Shown here piece after piece: positions 9,286 to 19,715 of a stretch of 64,000 nucleotides of DNA. How positions within the stretch are numbered: the first letter of the stretch is position 1; each line of letters starts with the position of its first letter. The stretch is from contig NC_088345.1 in NCBI RefSeq assembly GCF_036884655.1, forward strand, positions 21,666,501-21,730,500, written 5' to 3'. The notes under the pieces are model-generated. The model ran no database searches. It was not told where the DNA came from and saw only the letters and a list, made by a program, of their open reading frames with translations. This stretch comes from Musa acuminata AAA Group. Taxonomy: Eukaryota > Streptophyta > Magnoliopsida > Zingiberales > Musaceae. The position numbers and the translations under genes were made by a program.

Positions 9286-9660
9286 ATTTGTGATTTTACC
9301 CTTGTTGTTGTCTCTGAAGGTGACATAGCCTTCGTCTATGCTAGTGAGCTTAGAGAATTGAGATGGATCTCTGGTCATATGCCTTGAGCATCCACTATCA
9401 AGGTACCATCTCTTGCTCCTAGCTTGTGATGGTGTGGGTTTCTACAAGAAAGGATGATTTTTAGGTACCCATTTGCTTTTGGGTGCCTCAAAGATAGATC
9501 TACATTGTTTATCATATTGCATAGAGTTTATCATGGTTCCTTTAGGAACCCAAGTCAGTTTGTTTGGACTTATTTTCTTGAATGGACAATAATGCGTCTT
9601 GTGTCCAAATTTGCAACAAAAGTAGCATTTGGTTTGTGTTGAACATGTAAGATGGGGCCT
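9286..9660 (-). pseudogene. S0 second zinc knuckle and copia protease fragment
   Basis: In the frame next to gag the minus strand reads CYFCCKFGHKTHYC, a CX2CX4HX4C knuckle, then WVPKGT and SKWVPK, a stop, then WYLDSGCSRHMTRD. The last is the copia aspartic protease active site (DSG), followed by DEGYVTFRDNNKGKI. Homology ends near 9285. A one-base frameshift near 9660 separates this from gag upstream. Confidence 0.75.
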
Positions 9661-10365
9661 TTTATGAAGGTGGTTGGATTTAGGTGAGGACTTCTCACAA
9701 ATCCAATTCCACTCCTTTTTGGAATGTGACCCTTGTTTGCAAGGATCATATTTAATGACTTGCTACCAACCTCGAATTTCTTCAAGGTGTCCTTAAGTAG
9801 CAGGTTTTCTTTTTGGAGAGTTTCTAGATCATGGCATTTAATACATGAATTTAAACTATCATGATATTCAGTTTTTAACTTATCAAAATCATAAGTAAGA
9901 TTATCATGCTCCTTTTTTAGCAATTTGTATTTTCTATTGATAATCTTGCATTCATCAAATAAGTCATGGAAGGCATTTAATAATTCATCGAAAGATAAAT
10001 CAGCATCTAATAAATTCGTTACCTCATCTCTGATGGCCATTAAGGCGTAATGAGCAACTTGCTCGGTGTTAGACTCCTCTTCTTCGGATGCGCTCGAATC
10101 ATCCCATGTTGCTTTGAGCGCCTTCTTCTTTGTTGTTCTCTTTTTGGCTTGGGGACAATCACTCTTGTAGTGTCCCAGCTTTTTGCACTCATAGCAAATA
10201 ACTTGGTCTTTCTTGGGTTCAAGTTTATTTTTAGTGTCATTTTTAGACTTGTTTCTTTTAATGAATTTTTTAAAATTTCTTGTTAGAAGTGCCAAGTCAT
10301 CGTCACAGTCCTCATCACTTGAGTTTTCTTTCAAGTGGTCTTCCAAAGTTCTAAGTGCCATATCC
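9661..10365 (-). pseudogene. gag: S0 gag C-terminal part (with zinc knuckle and coiled coil)
   Basis: An open minus-strand stretch carries CYECKKLGHYKSDC, a canonical CX2CX4HX4C knuckle, then an acidic serine segment (WDDSSASEEEES), HYALMAIRDEV and a long Leu/Lys/Glu-rich heptad region suited to a coiled coil, as in Sirevirus gag. The capsid half is missing because C1 is inserted at 10366. Comparison with S1 shows that the S1 gag ends just after the point corresponding to RDEV and lacks the knuckle. Confidence 0.8.
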
Positions 10366-11860
10366 TGTTGGGAAATCATGGGGGGGGTGACATCATATGC
10401 GCAGCGGAAGAACAAGAAAACAAAAATCCCCGATTCCCAAAAAGATGTTCGTCGTCGTGCGAAGATTGGTGCGCAAAAATCCGCAAAACACAAAACTGCG
10501 TATAGAGATTGTGTTACCTAGGGAGATCGTATATCCCTGTTTCCTTGCAAATCCTTAGGAGAGGGTGAAGGAGGTCAAGCGTCCTCCTCTCTAGCGGTGA
10601 TCCACACAGCAGGGTTGCGACGACGCTCCTCAAAACTCCAGGCCTACTCTGAGGTGGAGAGGGAGAGGAGAATAGGGAGGGCAAGCAAAGACTCTAGCCT
10701 ATGAGGCTGTGAATCCCTCCTATTTATAGAGATCCCGTGTCAAACCCTAATGGGTCCTTCCCTAGTGGGTATTGGATCTGCATCCAATAAGACAAGGGCT
10801 CCGTCGGATATCTCATATCCGAACCTCTACTCATTGCAATGCCTACCATATGTGTGTGACCCTCTAGGCCCAATATCGAGCTGGCCGTGAGTCATACCTG
10901 TCAGAACTCCTTCTAACTCAGTGAATTATTATCTCTGTAATAATTCACTCGACTCATCGACTACGGACGTACTAGGCCACTACGCCGTAGTCCCTAGACG
11001 ATACAAGGGAATCCGATCCATTGGACCTGTCTGTCCTCAGTTACCATGTACCTATAGTCCCTCATCCATCTAATATCCCAGAGACCGTATATCGAGCATG
11101 GTACTGTCAGACCCATACGGTTTCTACTCAAGTCTCACTCTAATCGGATTCTCCCGGAGAACTCTTTCTCTCTCAACCCGAATGACCCTGGCCAGGGATT
11201 TGTCTGAGCAAGAACACATGGGATATTCCTCTCATGACGCCGAGAGTGGATGATCCTCTATCGACACTCAATAGCCCTCGTAAGGTCGACTACCACTCCC
11301 AATGACCAGCTGTACTAGATCTGGGACAACCAAACCTATAAGTCTGGTATCAAAGAGTGGAGCACTCATACAGGACATCCTTGGTGTCTCAAGTCTAAGG
11401 ACCAGATACACCACGAGGACTACGGAATCGCTGTCTAACAATAAGGCATCATCAACCATCCAGCATTCCGTAAGTGGATCAATCAGTGAACTCATTCTCC
11501 AATGAGCACCTGTACTGTATCCCTAGTGTCCATACACGAGCAGCTATGAGACCAGCTGCATCAATCATATGGACGGGTATACAGCACACCAGTCTATCCG
11601 GTTATCACGATGTCCCTCTCGAGTAACCTATGACCGGGATTATTTAGGATATGTGTTTAAAGGTGAATCGATCTCATTATCGTGATCTCATTACGATCCG
11701 ATTCCCAATGCACAAATCCAAGGTTATCACTATATATATATGCATTTATGCAATAGTTATAAAGTGATATACGCCAAAATATAATAAGCAAAAAGAATCT
11801 GTATCAAGTCATACGTGCCATCACTCACGTGATTGGCTTGCTGGGCACCTATGACTAGCA
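10366..11860 (-). repeat. C1 3' LTR
   Basis: On the minus strand the LTR runs TGCTAGTCATAGG...GATTTCCCAACA. TATA box at 10731-10738 (minus strand TATAAATA). The polypurine tract abuts at 11861. A homologous 5' LTR begins at 14410. Confidence 0.88.
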
Positions 11861-11875
11861 ATCTCCCACTTGACC
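11861..11875 (-). promoter_or_regulatory. C1 polypurine tract
   Basis: On the minus strand GGTCAAGTGGGAGAT directly precedes the LTR start TGCTAG. The same tract precedes the C2 3' LTR at 25889-25903. Confidence 0.85.
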
Positions 11876-11894
11876 TAAAGCCAATCTCATATGT

Positions 11895-12600
11895 GTCTGA
11901 TCCCCATCAGACTCCTATGACGCTCAAAGACAATATGAGACAACGGCTTTGTCAGTGGATCTGCAATGTTATCTTTGGATTGAACTCTTTCCACTGCTAC
12001 ATCTTCTCGGGTTATGATCTCTCTGATAAGCTGGAACCTCCTAAGAACACTTCTGATGAGACTCGGGTTCCCTTATTTGAGTAATCGCCCCATAGTTGTC
12101 GCAATATAAGGAAGTCGACTTCTCGCTATTCAGAACTACTCCCAAATCTATGATGAACATCTTCACCCATACTCTCTCCTTTGCTGCATCTGATGCAGCA
12201 ATGTTCTCCTCTGTGGTCGAGTCAGTAGTGGTATCTTGCTTGGAACTCTTCCAGCACACTGCTCCTCCATTCAAGGTGTACACATACCCTGAATTCGACT
12301 TGCTATCATCGACATCAGATTGAAAACTTGAGTTAGTGTAGCCTTCAACCTTAAGGCTATTACCTCCATATACTAGTAAAAGATCCTTAGTCCTTCTCAA
12401 GTACTTAAGGATACACTTTACTGCTTTCCAGTGCTCCAAGCCTGGATCCGCCTGATACCTGCTCGTGACACTCAAAGCATGCGCTATATCTGGCCTAGTA
12501 CATAGAATGGCATACATGATAGACCCTATTACTGAGGCATAAGGTATCATATCCATGTTCGCCCTTTCTTCTGGAGTCTTTGGTGACATACTCGTAGAAA
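11895..12600 (-). pseudogene. pol: C1 RT end and RNase H remnant
   Basis: The frame at 12589-12041 begins in the RT C-terminal motif MSPKTPEE and continues through RPDIAHAL, LKYLRRTKDLLLVYGG and SGYVYTLNGGAVCWKS, then NIAASDAAKE where a working enzyme has EAEYIAAS, then LYCDN. After a frameshift near 12045 it continues to NIADPLTKPL, the usual copia RNase H ending. It joins the leader directly at about 12600, so everything from gag to RT is deleted. Confidence 0.85.
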
Positions 12601-13880
12601 GCGATATTTTATGAAAATAAAGATGTAGCAGAAATGAATAACATGCAGATTTTGCAAGAAATAAACTATCAAGATATGGACTTCTATCTTAATTTGCTCC
12701 CACTATTTTACTAACGAGTCACGCGACACCCTCAGCACGTGAAACGAAAGTCTCCGGCAGACTTCTTGTGGGGATCAGGATCCAATCAGCGTCTTAGTGT
12801 AACCTTGAGGGACTCGACCAATCACACTAAGCCTAAAAGGTAGGCAACTCTTACCAATCACAACTCTTTGTGATTCCCGTCCTGTTCGACCTCCGAATCA
12901 CCATGGCCTCGAGGGACTCGACCAACTATGATGCTCGGTTAAGTCGACACCTTCGTTACAAGATGAGTCTGATTTGATGATATACCCTCGAGGGACTCGA
13001 CCAAGTATACCATGCCCTCAGGTCACCGGTGACATCTCTATGTCGTAAGCAAGATAGCGAATCACGATATAGGTGAGTCTCGAGGGACTCGACCAACTCA
13101 ACCTACACTGGGAATCGGTTCCTACTCATAACGATGGAAGGCCACGTGGGTCAATCTAATTGCCTCACGTTTACCGACTTAATATTATCGAGAGATGTTT
13201 CTATAATTTGGTCTCCTAATATGACATGTCACACATATACATATTTAATACATATCTACATCGCATGCAAATATATATACATATCTAGTATGTGTATAAG
13301 CAATCACATCAGATGATCATGGACCACAACCTAATATGATTAGGCCCGAGCCAGTAGGCCTAATCACTCACATCAAGATCTATGTGTGCAACGGTGCATC
13401 TCCATGCCCTGTGATCATCCATCTCATTGTCGTCGGTTCCGTCGACATCTTGATGCATCTCCATGCATCACGATCGTCTGTCTCGTGGGTCCCGCTATCG
13501 CATCCACGCTCCCGCTGCGCCTTCTCATGTGATTACAACTTAATCATAGGCACGCAAGCCCGACAATAAACGAGAAATATAATGGAGGTTCGTAGACCTC
13601 AATAATAATAATCACAAGTACACACATCACACGGTCCATGATCATCCGTCAACACATTATACATCACATGTATAAATAATCATCATTATGTAAGACTACC
13701 AGATAATAATAAAAATAATAATCAACTAAACCTTTTAATTAATTAATATTTTTCTGAAATCAGGGACATGTAGGGAATTTCTCAATTCCTAAGGGTATTT
13801 TCGTAATTTGGATAAAAGACAGAAACTGGAATTTCTCAAATTCCGAGGGGCAAAACTATCTTTTGCCCAGAAAACCCTAA
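12601..13880 (-). other. C1 leader, AT-moderate part
   Basis: Untranslated leader between the primer-binding site and the lost gag start, closely related to C2 40650-41900. It holds four copies of an 18-bp motif (12804-13096). No gene is supported; small frames here are chance. Confidence 0.7.
12804..13096 (-). repeat. Four spaced copies of CTCGAGGGACTCGACCAA
   Basis: Copies lie at 12804-12821 (one mismatch), 12908-12925, 12987-13004 and 13079-13096, each partly self-complementary (CTCGAG; GACTCGA). All four positions are conserved in C2. Confidence 0.85.
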
Positions 13881-14330
13881 TACCCTTTCCCCTTTTCGCT
13901 GCTGCCGCCGCCGCCGCCACCCTGCCGGCGGCGGCCTGTGTTGCGGGACGAGGGCACTGCCCTCGCCTGTAGGCGGCACGCCCGCTAGTTGCGATGCCGC
14001 TGCAGGTGGGTGCCCCCTTCGGGCGCCGTTGCCTCCGCAGACGGTGCTGTACCACCGGGCGGCCACCCCTGTGGGGGGGTTTCCCCCGCGGGAGTAGCGG
14101 CGGCAAGCGTCGCTGCCCTGCAGCGCCTCTGCCCGTGGGCTGCCAACCCCGCCAGCAGCAAGCCTGCTGCAAGCAGACCGCCGGCCGGCTGCTGCAGGCA
14201 TAGCGCTTGCGCATGCACCGGCGCTGTGTTGCCTGGCTGCGACTGCGGCTGCCGCTGCAGGTGGCTCCAGGCATGCCGATCGAGGGCAGCAACTGTTGCT
14301 GCCCTTCCTCGCTTTTGCGTCAACGATTTT
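13881..14330 (-). other. GC-rich CpG-dense segment of C1 leader
   Basis: About 450 bp of very GC-rich DNA rich in GCC/GGC runs and short palindromes, inside an otherwise AT-leaning leader. Open frames exist on both strands but have the low-complexity Ala/Gly/Pro/Arg look of GC-rich DNA, so I call no protein. C2 has the counterpart at 41920-42400. Confidence 0.7.
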
Positions 14331-14396
14331 GATGTCAATATTCTTCCTAAACACAACAGACGCAGTTCAAAACCAATCATTCGCACGAACAACCTG

Positions 14397-14408
14397 GCTC
14401 TGATACCA
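14397..14408 (-). promoter_or_regulatory. C1 primer-binding site
   Basis: GCTCTGATACCA is the minus-strand TGGTATCAGAGC, next to the LTR edge at 14410. Confidence 0.88.
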
Positions 14409-14409
14409 C

Positions 14410-15385
14410 TGTTGGGAAATCATGGGGGGGTCGACATCATATGCGCAGCGGAAGAACAAGAAAACAAAAATCGCCGATTCCCAAAAAGATGTTCGTCGTC
14501 GTGCGAAGATTGGTGTGCAAAAATCCACAAAACACAAAACTGCGTATAGAGATTATGTTACCTAGGGAGATCGTATATCCCTGTTTCCTTGCAGATCCTT
14601 AGGAGAGGGTGAAGGAGGTAAAGCGTCCTCGTCTCTAGCGGTGATCCACATAGCAGGGTTGCGACGACGCTCCTCAAAACTCCAGGCCTACTCTGAGGTG
14701 GAGAGGGAGAGGAGAATAGGAAGGGCAAGCAAAGACTCTAGCCTATGAGGCTGTGAATCCCTCCTATTTATAGAGATCCCGTGTCAAACCCTAATGGGTC
14801 CTTCCCTAGTGGGCATTAGATCTGCATCCAATAAGACAAGGGCTCCGTCGGATATCTCATATCCGAACCTCTACTCATCGCAATGCCTACCATATGTGTG
14901 TGACCCTCTAGGCCCAATATCGAGCTGGCCGTGAGTCATACCTGTCAGAACTATTTCTAACTCAGTGAATTATTATCTCTGTAATAATTCACTCGACTCA
15001 TCGACTACGGACGTACTAGGCCACTACGCCGTAGTCCCTAGACGATACAGGGGAATCCAATCCATTAGACCTATCTGTCCTCAATTACCATGTACCTATA
15101 GTTCCTCATCCATCTAATATCCCAGAGACCGTATATCGAGCATGGTGCTGTCAGACCCATACGGTTTCTACTCAAGTCTCGCTCTAATCGGATTCTCCCG
15201 GAGAACTCTTTCTCTCTCAACCCGAATGACCCTGGCCAGGGATTTGTTTGAGCAAGAACACATGGGATATTCCTCTCATCACGCCGAGAGTGGATGATCC
15301 TCTGTTGACACTCAATAGCCCTCGTAAGGTCGACTACCACTCCCAATGACCAGCTGTACTAGATCTGGGACAGCCAAACCTATAA
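14410..15385 (-). repeat. C1 5' LTR, truncated
   Basis: Matches the C1 3' LTR from 10366 onward with few differences, including a TATA box at 14765-14772. Homology breaks at AACCTATAA (about 15385), where an S-type LTR fragment begins, so about 500 bp of LTR is missing. Confidence 0.85.
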
Positions 15386-16255
15386 GGCGGTTGCACCTCC
15401 TTACTGGGATCAGGCGGTTGCACCTCCTGACTGGGGCGGTTGCACCGCCTGGCAGAGCTCGAAGACTAAGCCTTTGGGCGGTGCCACCTCTATCAGGGGC
15501 GGTTGCACCTCTCTGCCAGAGCTCGAAGACCGAGCTCAGGCGGTTGCACAGCCTGACTGGGGCGATTGCACCGCTTGGTAGAGCTCGAAACTTGAGCTCT
15601 AGCGGTGCTACCTCTTGACAGAAGAGGTTGCACCGCCCAGTCTCGCTCGGAGACTGAGCCCGGGGCGGTGCCACCTCTTGGCTGGGGCGGTTGCACCGCC
15701 CAGTCTCACTGGGAGACATAGCCTGGGCGGTGCTACCTCCTGGCTTGGGCGGTTGCACCTCCCACAGCAATCAGGGTCTGAATGGGTTAATCCATTTGGC
15801 CCAATTTGATTCTTTCAGGGGCCCAATTGCCCCAAGATTAAGCTAATGGGATCACCTCCCATTTCGAACTTAATTAATGTGCTAACTACGATTATTTCCT
15901 AAGACATATTCTGCAGCTTGCTCCGGTGCGTCAATCGCTTCTTCCGGCGAGTTTCTGGTGAACTTCCGTCGATCATCCGACGAACCCTCGGTGATCCTCC
16001 TGCGGACTTCCGGCAAACTCCTGGACTTGCGACGATCCACTTGGCAAGTTCCAACGAGCTCCTTTGGCAAGCTTCTGGACTTCTCGGATTTGTTCCCGCA
16101 GAACCTCCTACGACTGTCTGAACTTCCGTCGAGCTCTTAAACTTCCAACGTGATCATTGTCATGACTCCGGCGCAACTCCTGCTGCATGTCTTACTTTCA
16201 TCATAGTTAATCCTGCACACTTATCTCAACACACAGATTAGACAAATAATTGACA
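15386..16255 (-). repeat. Broken S-type LTR fragment
   Basis: Minus-strand S LTR sequence from the GC-rich array (GGCGGTTGCACC repeats, 15386-15770) through the GGGCCCAATTGCCCC and GCGTCAATCGCTTCTTCCGG segments to about 16255. Both LTR ends are missing and no target-site pair is visible. Likely a deletion or recombination remnant. Confidence 0.8.
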
Positions 16256-16259
16256 ATTG

Positions 16260-17766
16260 ACTTCATCATAAAAAACCGAGATTCAATAACTTTCTCCATT
16301 CGTTGGGTCGAAATAGTGGTAACGTTGCTTCCGCGCTTCCCGCATAGGATGATCTGTTTGCCCTTACAATAGAATTTCATAATTAATTGAGAAAAGTTCC
16401 AAGAGACATCACCTAGTGTAGTCAGCCATTCTATAACAAGCACTGCCTCATAGTCATTGACTGGTAGGAGGAAGAAATCAGTGATAATTTCTTGGTCTTG
16501 CAGTAATAGTTTCACCTGCGGGCATCTTTGGTCGCACTTTAGGATTCTATCGTCGGCAACCTTTACATCGAACTTGCTGCAACCTTCAATATGTAGTGCT
16601 ATCCGAGCAGCAACCTTACTATTCAGGAAGCTATTAGTGCTACCCGTGTCAATGAGAACAATGATCGACTATTGTTTGAGAAGGCCTCCAACTTTCATCG
16701 TTTGCGGATTTGAGTAGCCGGCTAGTGCGTGTACCGTAATGTCGGTCGGTTGTGGCACTTCTTACATATCTTTTTCTTCATCTTCAAGGTTCTCTTCTAG
16801 ATATTCAATGACCTCTTCTTCTAGTGGTTCAATCATAAGAAGTCTACCTTTTTTTACAGCGATGCTCGCGGCTCCACGGCTCGTCGCAATGCCAACATAA
16901 CCCCTTCGCATATCACTCTCGAAGTTCTTCTCTTGTTAACCTTTTCGGTGCAGGGACTCAGTTGACAGTAGGGGGGGCTGAGGGCTTTATATTGTAGGTC
17001 GTGGAGTGATCCTAGTCCTCTGGGCTTCATGGTTCAATCGCTCCTCTTGAAGTCGTGCGAAAGAGATGGCTACCATAAGCGTGTAAGGTTATCGCGCCTT
17101 AACTTCTCCCCGGATCTCTAGCTTTAAGCCCTCAATAAAGGTCCCCAATAATTGTTTTTCAGACCAATCATGAGTTTGATTATATAACCTTTCAAATCTG
17201 GTCTGGTACTTCTGAATGGTGGAGGTTTGTCGGATCTTTGCTAGTTGTCCGTCAATGTTCTCGTAATAAGTTAGTTCAAAGCGGATCAGTAGTCCTTTGA
17301 ATTGTCGCCATAAAAGGACTCCATAAGTGTGTTTAAACTAGTTAAACCATTGTATGGCATCCCCTTCAAGATGTATAACTGCAATTTCCACCATGGATGC
17401 ATCCGTAGTTTTATGTTACCGAAAATATCGCTCCGCACGTGAGATCCAACCAATTGGGTCTCCTTCTTCCCATCTAGGGAAGTCCACTCTTATGCACGAA
17501 TAGTTGGGGTTGGTCATAGAGCCTCCCCTCTCTTGGAAGTCATCTCTTTGGGCATGATGTGATTGGTTAGAGCTCTCTCCTTGATGTGATTTCTTTGAGC
17601 TTGGTGGTCGGCCCAAACTAAATTCAGTAAGGAGAGTTTGAATCTTATCCTCCATTCGTGCCTCAAAGGCCTCAAATTTAGCATTGATTGCCTCCTCAAA
17701 TGCCATAGTATATGACTCCAAATCTATGATGTTAAGATCTCTCTTTTGTTGATGGGTTAAAGGCAT
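16260..17766 (-). pseudogene. gag-pol: G1 gag-protease remnant
   Basis: Gag starts MPLTHQQKRDLNIIDLE, then a capsid segment with VDFPRWEEGDPIGWISRAER. Toward 16260 comes the end of the protease region, with LLLQDQEIITDFFLLPVNDY and VSWNFSQLIMKFY. Frameshifts and stops break the frame between 17415 and 16515. It ends at the truncation before RT. Confidence 0.8.
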
Positions 17767-18290
17767 GTATAGGTTTGATAGAAATCAGTGAAAGTTTGCT
17801 GCAGAATTGTGTTGTCTTGTAAGAGCTGAATTATCGTCGAAGAAACATCGGTTTCTCGATGAAATCTCCACAAAAAATTTGAGAGATTTGAGGTGGGAAT
17901 TGACAATAATATCTCAGTTTATATGACAGCAAGGATGTCCAATTTAATTAAGAAAATTTCGACAGTAACAGCAAGAAAATTGGTGTAAGTTGCGATAGCA
18001 GAATTCTCGTCGAAAAATTTCAGCAACTTATGATGAAAATTTGCAGCAATATAGGAACGAAATTTTTTTTTTTTTTTGGATTTTCGAATAGGAATAACTA
18101 AATTGCAGTAGCAGTAAGGTAGGAAACTAGAACCTGTTGCAATTCACGGGGAGATCAAAGGATGATCTACGGTGGTGGAGATGATGGCGGAATTCGGCGA
18201 TAATCTTTTAAGCAATTGTGGGAATTGCTTTGGATGGTTGTGGAGGGTTGATGGATTGCTATGGAAGAGCAGCGAGACGCCAAGAACGCT
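17767..18290 (-). other. G1 leader
   Basis: Untranslated leader between the primer-binding site and gag, related to leaders in G3, G4 and G5. It has a long T-run near 18065-18079. No gene seen. Confidence 0.65.
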
Positions 18291-18302
18291 ACTCTGATAC
18301 CA
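18291..18302 (-). promoter_or_regulatory. G1 primer-binding site (one mismatch)
   Basis: ACTCTGATACCA, on the minus strand TGGTATCAGAGT, two bases from the LTR edge. Confidence 0.8.
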
Positions 18303-18304
18303 GT

Positions 18305-18741
18305 TGTTAGAACCCTTATAGATTCTAAACTTGGGATTGATCTCTTTAGGGGATCGGCCTCCTTGGAACTTTATAGGGGTTCTTCCCTCCAAGTTGCTGC
18401 TCAAAGGCTGCAGAAAAGATTCATCTATTGCTTAAGAAAAGAGAACGAATACATGGCTATTTATAGGGCTTCTAAACCCTAACTCCTAATAGGACTCCTA
18501 CTTAAGACTCTTACTTCTAACCAACTCCTAATAGGACTCCTACTCAAGACTCCTATTCCCTTACAACTCCTAATTTTTCTCTAAGAAAAAACTCCTACAT
18601 GAATGTCCCTCTCAATTAGGACTCTCCTAGCTAGAGTCCTAACAGAATGTCTCTCTCAATTAGGACTCTCATAGCTAGAGTCCTAACAGATTCCTAACAG
18701 AATGTCCCTCTCAATTAGGACTCTCATAGCTAGATTCCTAA
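18305..18741 (-). repeat. G1 5' LTR
   Basis: Minus-strand LTR ending GGGTTCTAACA. Its outer end carries about three tandem copies of the terminal GGACTCT...AGAGTCC palindrome unit. TATA box at 18458-18465 (minus strand). Confidence 0.85.
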
Positions 18742-19001
18742 CATGGACCAACCGATTACGAGAACATTGACAGACAACAAGCAAAGATCCGATAAACCTC
18801 CACCATTCAGGAGTACCAAACCAGGTTTGAAAAGTTATTTAATCAAACTCATGATTGGTTTGAAAAATAGCTATTGAGGACCTTCATTTACGGCTTGAAG
18901 CCAAAGATTCAGGGAGAAGTTAAAGCGCGACAACCGTACACTCTTATGGCAGCCATCTCTTTCGCACGATTTCAAGAGGAGTGATTGAACCGTGAAGCTC
19001 G
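18742..19001 (+). pseudogene. gag: G2 gag fragment, left of C2
   Basis: Plus-strand gypsy gag from CCAACCGATTACGAGAACAT onward, related to G5 59040-59300: TIQEYQTRFEKL, then GEVKARQPYTLMAAISFARF. Stops include AAATAG near 18867. It ends at the C2 target site GCTCG (18997-19001) and resumes at 63182. Confidence 0.8.
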
Positions 19002-19310
19002 TGTTAGGAAATCTTGGGGGCGACATCACATATGCAGTGGAAGAACAAGAAAATAAAATCCTCGATTCCCAAAGAGATGTTCGTCGTCGTGCGAAGATTG
19101 GTGCGTAAAATTTGTGAAACTGAAAAACTATGTATAGAGTAGATTATGTTACCTAGGGAGATCATATATCCCTATTTCCTTGCAGTTCTTTAGGAGAGGG
19201 TGAAGGAGGTCAAGCGTCCTCCTCTCTAGCGGTGATCCACATAGTAGGGTTGCGACGACGCTCCTCAAAACTCCAAGCCTGCTCTGAGGTGGAGAGGGGA
19301 AGGAGAATAG
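19002..19310 (-). repeat. C2 3' LTR, inner part
   Basis: Related to C1 10366-10680. It is interrupted at 19311 by G3 and resumes at 24508. Confidence 0.85.
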
Positions 19311-19704
19311 TGTTAGAACCCTTACAGATTCTAAACTTGGGATTGATCTCTTTAGGGGATCGGCCTCCTTGGAACTCTATAGGGGTTCCTCCCTCTAAGT
19401 TGCTACTCAAAGGCTGCAGAAAAGATTCATCTATTGCCTATCAAAAGAGGAGAAATACATGGCTATTTATAGGGCTTCTAAACCCTAACTCCTAATAGGA
19501 CTCCTACTTAAGACTCTTACTTCTAACCAACTCCTAATAGGACTCCTACTCAAGACTCCTATTCCTTTACAACTCCTAATTCTTCTCTAAGAAACAACCT
19601 CATAACCCTAGCCGGCCTCTTCACCTCTTTAATAGGGGTCGGCTTAGGTAGGTTTTACATGAATGTCCATCTCAATTAGGACTCTCCTAGTTAGAGTCCT
19701 AACA
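19311..19704 (-). repeat. G3 3' LTR
   Basis: 394 bp, minus strand TGTTAGGACTC...GGGTTCTAACA, with a single copy of the terminal palindrome unit. TATA box at 19464-19471. The polypurine tract lies at about 19705-19720. Confidence 0.88.
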
Positions 19705-19715
19705 GACCTGCCCTT

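Larger units (their letters stand above)
10366..15385 (-). mobile_element. C1: deleted copia element
   Basis: A minus-strand copia element with a 3' LTR (10366-11860), polypurine tract, RNase H remnant, long leader, primer-binding site and truncated 5' LTR. It is inserted in the S0 gag. Gag, protease, integrase and RT are gone. The right end is lost at a junction with an S-type LTR fragment, so no target-site pair can be read. Confidence 0.85.
16256..18741 (-). mobile_element. G1: truncated gypsy chromovirus
   Basis: A minus-strand gypsy element with 5' LTR (18305-18741), primer-binding site, leader, gag and protease region. It breaks off at about 16255, losing RT to 3' LTR. It abuts G2, a relative in the opposite orientation, at 18742. 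Confidence 0.8.

Noticed and set aside
9570..9660. C-terminal end of the S0 gag frame
   Set aside because: Reading continues past a frameshift; the homologous product is in the neighbouring frame (second knuckle, WVPKGT).
10366..10493. N-terminal extension of the S0 gag frame
   Set aside because: These codons are C1 LTR sequence; the gag part begins at 10365.
13789..14549. Ala/Gly/Arg/Pro-rich frames in the GC-rich leader of C1 (and 41882-42497 in C2)
   Set aside because: Frames occur on both strands, and reading frames are not kept between C1 and C2.
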